Below are positions 6,570 to 8,504 of a stretch of 8,504 nt of DNA, in pieces. Numbering within the stretch: the stretch's first letter is position 1; each line of letters opens with the position of its first letter. The notes beneath the pieces are model-generated. The model saw nothing but the letters and a program-made list of their open reading frames with translations, did not search any database and was not told the origin of the DNA. A program made the position numbers and the translations under genes. This DNA is from Desulfovibrionaceae bacterium (GTDB taxonomy: Bacteria; Desulfobacterota; Desulfovibrionia; Desulfovibrionales; Desulfovibrionaceae): contig JAGADT010000150.1 of the NCBI GenBank assembly GCA_017613475.1, positions 1-8,504 on the forward strand. The letters run 5' to 3'.

Positions 6570-7355
6570 ATGATAGATTGTAACGGTCTGGAACTCCACG
6601 AAGCGCGTTTTGCCTCGTTTACGGCGTGCTACCATTGTGAGGAAGAGCCTATGCTGGCGCTTAAGGTTGAGCATACGCAGCGGGTGCTTGAGTGTGCGCG
6701 CCGGATTTTGGAAAAAGAGGCTGCCCCGGGCATGGACCAGCGGCTGATCCGCGCGGCGCTCCTGGCCGCTTTGTATCACGATGTAGGGCGCTTCCCTCAG
6801 TTCGAGCGCTGGCATACGTTCAGCGACGCGGTTTCGGTCAATCATGGCCTGCTTGGCTGCGCGCTGCTGAAACGCCGCGCTTTCCTTGAGGGGGAAGAGC
6901 CTTTTGTGCAGCGCCTTGTGCGCGTGGCTGTTTACCTGCATAACCGGCACCATCTTCCTGCACATCTTGAAGGCAATGAGCGTTTTGTTACGGATGTCGT
7001 CCGTGATGCGGATAAGCTGGATATTTTCCGCATTATGGCGGAGCACCTCTATGGTGCGCAGAAAAAAGAAGACGTGGTGCTTCGGGTCAGGGATGAGCCG
7101 GAAAAGTGGTCAGGGGATATCGCCGCTCAGGTCGTCGCCGGGCAGGTTCCATCTTACTCCAGCCTGCGCTATGTCAATGACTTCCGCCTGCTTTTGGTTT
7201 CCTGGCTGCATGATTTGAGCTTTGCCTGTTCAAAGAAATTGTTGGTTGAATCTGGATACCTGGACCAGGTGCTTGCAGGGCTGCCGCAGCAGGATACCCG
7301 CCTTGCTCCTGTGCTGGAAATTTTGCGCCGCCAGATAGCTGAGGCGCTGCAATGA
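6570..7355 (+). CDS. HD-domain metal-dependent phosphohydrolase, substrate unknown
   Basis: The 261-residue protein has the ordered metal ligands of the HD superfamily: His 35 in KVEHTQRV, the His-Asp pair 70-71 in LYHDVGRFPQF, His 92 in SVNHG, further histidines at 124 and 127-128 (LHNRHH), and the late Asp 146 in VRDADKLDI. HD-GRFPQ followed by a TFSD and NHG stretch is typical of a soluble, single-domain branch of bacterial HD hydrolases. Known HD enzymes act on nucleotides, cyclic dinucleotides or other phosphoesters, but nothing here fixes the substrate. There is no signal peptide or membrane segment, so it should be cytoplasmic. ATG is preceded by AAGGA seven bases upstream. It starts 15 bases after uvrA and overlaps the next start by ATGA, so it is probably in the same transcript. 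Confidence 0.85.
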   Translation: MIDCNGLELHEARFASFTACYHCEEEPMLALKVEHTQRVLECARRILEKEAAPGMDQRLIRAALLAALYHDVGRFPQFERWHTFSDAVSVNHGLLGCALLKRRAFLEGEEPFVQRLVRVAVYLHNRHHLPAHLEGNERFVTDVVRDADKLDIFRIMAEHLYGAQKKEDVVLRVRDEPEKWSGDIAAQVVAGQVPSYSSLRYVNDFRLLLVSWLHDLSFACSKKLLVESGYLDQVLAGLPQQDTRLAPVLEILRRQIAEALQ

Positions 7356-7726
7356 GCTTTTGGGAGCGTATGGCGCTGCGTACGCTTTTGCCTCAGGAAC
7401 AGGATGGGGAAAGGATCGCATTGCTGGACGCTTTGCCGGATGCTGGGGCGTTGCAGGCACTGGAGGCTCGTCTGCGGGCGCTGCGTGCAGGCGTGACGCT
7501 GATTGGCTGGAAAGCGCCGGAGCGCAATCTGGATTTTCCCGCGTATTGGGCAGTCCTGCTGCTCATGTTTGCCCGGGGCCGGGCGAACTGGGGCCGCTAC
7601 CGTTTGTTCATGCGCGGGCATGGAGCGGAAGGCGTGGCCTTTCGCCTGCAGCGCAAGGTATTGCTTAGGCGTCCGCTGCTGGGGGGAGCTGCCGTTCTTC
7701 TGCGGCTGGCGCCTTCTGGAATATGA
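7352..7726 (+). CDS. Small hypothetical protein, probably frameshifted near its end
   Basis: I do not recognise a family. The start ATG overlaps the stop of the HD gene as ATGA, a strong sign of a real, translationally coupled gene. As read, it encodes 124 residues: a leucine/alanine-rich, probably helical part (25-50), a hydrophobic patch near 66-74 (YWAVLLLMF), and an arginine-rich part with aromatic residues (75-107). At 7681-7686, codons 110-112, lies a G6 tract. After it, the annotated frame ends within 13 codons and loses coding-like codon composition, whereas the frame reached by skipping one base continues to a stop at 7755-7757 and would give 134 residues ending in HPFLG. I therefore suspect a one-base insertion (real or a sequence error) in the G tract. 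If the gene is intact as written, it simply has a shorter C-terminus. It is likely cytoplasmic; no function is proposed. Confidence 0.6.
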   Translation: MSFWERMALRTLLPQEQDGERIALLDALPDAGALQALEARLRALRAGVTLIGWKAPERNLDFPAYWAVLLLMFARGRANWGRYRLFMRGHGAEGVAFRLQRKVLLRRPLLGGAAVLLRLAPSGI

Positions 7727-7820
7727 TGCGCTCGCGATACATCCCTTTTTAGGATGAAAGAAAGCGGTGAACGCGCAAAGGCGTTTGCCTCCCATTATTT
7801 TGTGATGCACAGGCATGGAA

Positions 7821-7825
7821 AGGAG
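7821..7825 (+). promoter_or_regulatory. proA Shine-Dalgarno deciding the start
   Basis: AGGAG with seven bases to the ATG at 7833 is near ideal. It lies downstream of the alternative in-frame ATG at 7815, so that start cannot use it. Confidence 0.7.
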
Positions 7826-7832
7826 ATGGAAA

Positions 7833-8504
7833 ATGGATGGAAAAAATGTTTCTGCCGATCTGAAGGCCAGGATGGATTTGCTGGGCCAGAGAGCTGTGGC
7901 GGCATCGCGGGCCATGGGGGCGGCTTCTCCGGAAAAAAAGGCGGAGGCTCTTAAAAGGCTGGCTGCCCTTCTGCGCAGCGGCCATGAGGCAGTTTTTGCC
8001 GCTAATGCCGTGGATATTGCCGCCGCCAGGCAGGCAGGCATGGATGCGGCGCGTTTGGACCGCCTGACCCTGACACCGGCAATTATGGAAGATATGGCGT
8101 GCGCGTGCGAGCATGTAGCCAATATACCGGATCCCATCGGCGCGATGGATCAGCAATGGCAGCGGCCCAATGGCCTGCTGGTGGGCCGGATGCGTGTGCC
8201 GCTGGGGGTCGTGGCCATGATTTATGAATCCCGCCCCAATGTGACCATTGATGCGGCGATTCTTTGCCTGAAAGCCGGCAACGCCGTGATCCTGCGCGGC
8301 GGTTCCGAGGCCTTTGCCTCCAACATGGCTTTGGCAGCGCTCCTTGCGCAGGCTCGTAAGGAAGCGGGGCTGCCAGCGGATGCCGCGCAGGTTGTGGACT
8401 GCACCGACAGGGCAGTGGTTTCAGAACTGTGTGCAATGGACCGCTATATTGACGTGCTGATTCCCAGGGGCGGAGAAGGCTTGGTCCGCAGGGTTTGCGC
8501 AGAA
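7833..8504 (+). CDS. proA: ProA, gamma-glutamyl phosphate reductase (5' part, cut by window end)
   Basis: ProA reduces gamma-glutamyl phosphate with NADPH to glutamate 5-semialdehyde, the second step of proline synthesis from glutamate, after ProB. The frame stays open from the ATG at 7833 to the last base, giving the first 224 residues of an expected 415-420. Family motifs are present: RLTLTPAIMEDMA (77-89), RVPLGVVAMIYESRPNVT (121-138), LKAGNAVILRGGSEA (146-160, cofactor-binding part of the aldehyde dehydrogenase fold) and DVLIPRGGEGLV (207-218). The catalytic cysteine lies beyond the window. AGGAG stands seven bases before this ATG, which decides it over an in-frame ATG at 7815 that lacks such a site. 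It follows the small ORF after 106 bases (75 if that gene is frame-corrected) with no terminator visible, so it could be on the uvrA transcript, though a promoter of its own within the gap cannot be excluded. Confidence 0.95.
   Translation, partial: MDGKNVSADLKARMDLLGQRAVAASRAMGAASPEKKAEALKRLAALLRSGHEAVFAANAVDIAAARQAGMDAARLDRLTLTPAIMEDMACACEHVANIPDPIGAMDQQWQRPNGLLVGRMRVPLGVVAMIYESRPNVTIDAAILCLKAGNAVILRGGSEAFASNMALAALLAQARKEAGLPADAAQVVDCTDRAVVSELCAMDRYIDVLIPRGGEGLVRRVCAE

Noticed and set aside
6234..7046. 270-residue minus-strand ORF antisense to the end of uvrA and the start of the HD gene
   Set aside because: Both opposing genes show conserved catalytic motifs here; the antisense product has no recognisable motif or ribosome site.
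7769..7786. Hairpin AACGC/GCGTT upstream of proA as a terminator
   Set aside because: The stem is only 5 bp and no T-run follows on the plus strand.
7754..7954. 66-residue plus-strand ORF starting at the ATGA that ends the frame-corrected small ORF
   Set aside because: The ATGA overlap is suggestive, but most of the frame overlaps proA out of register and ends in glycine-rich shadow-like sequence. A tiny leader peptide cannot be excluded, but nothing supports it.
7169..8137. 322-residue minus-strand ORF antisense to the HD gene, small ORF and proA
   Set aside because: It opposes three genes, two of them with clear family motifs. Its translation is rich in Ala, Arg, Ser and Pro with no domain, as expected for a shadow of GC-rich coding DNA.

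Overview
The window looks like ordinary chromosomal DNA of a moderately GC-rich Gram-negative bacterium. The best guess is a sulfate-reducing deltaproteobacterium of the Desulfovibrio group. That guess rests on the yajC-secD-secF order, the character of the SecF protein (two extra hydrophobic segments, recalled from Desulfovibrio SecF) and codon composition; it was not confirmed by any search. No mobile element, CRISPR array, tRNA or rRNA was seen.

The left arm (about 1-3404) is a leftward operon for the accessory Sec translocon: yajC, secD and secF, read on the minus strand. It starts from a good sigma70-type promoter (TTGCCA-N17-TATACT, 3376-3404). It runs through a roughly 95-nt leader containing a conspicuous inverted repeat, then yajC, a hairpin plus T-run spacer, secD and secF, and ends at a strong intrinsic terminator (1-33). 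The Shine-Dalgarno of secF overlaps the secD stop codon, which suggests translational coupling.

A divergent non-coding region of 400 bases (3275-3674) separates the two arms. It holds the yajC promoter and leader, plus a perfect 15-bp palindrome that overlaps a weak candidate promoter for uvrA.

The right arm (3675-8504) runs rightward: uvrA (excinuclease subunit A), an HD-domain phosphohydrolase, a small unrecognised protein overlapping it by ATGA, and proA (gamma-glutamyl phosphate reductase), which is cut off by the window end. The first three are tightly packed and probably co-transcribed; proA follows after about 105 bases (75 if the small gene is frame-corrected) with no visible terminator between, so it may belong to the same transcript.

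The two arms have separate jobs: SecDF-YajC drives proton-motive-force-assisted protein export, while UvrA starts nucleotide excision repair. The uvrA-HD-small ORF-proA cluster has no obvious shared pathway. I found no convincing new multi-gene system. The observations most worth checking are a probable +1 frameshift at a G6 tract in the small ORF, the inverted repeats in the divergent regulatory region, the alternative hairpins between yajC and secD, and the enlarged membrane domain of SecF.
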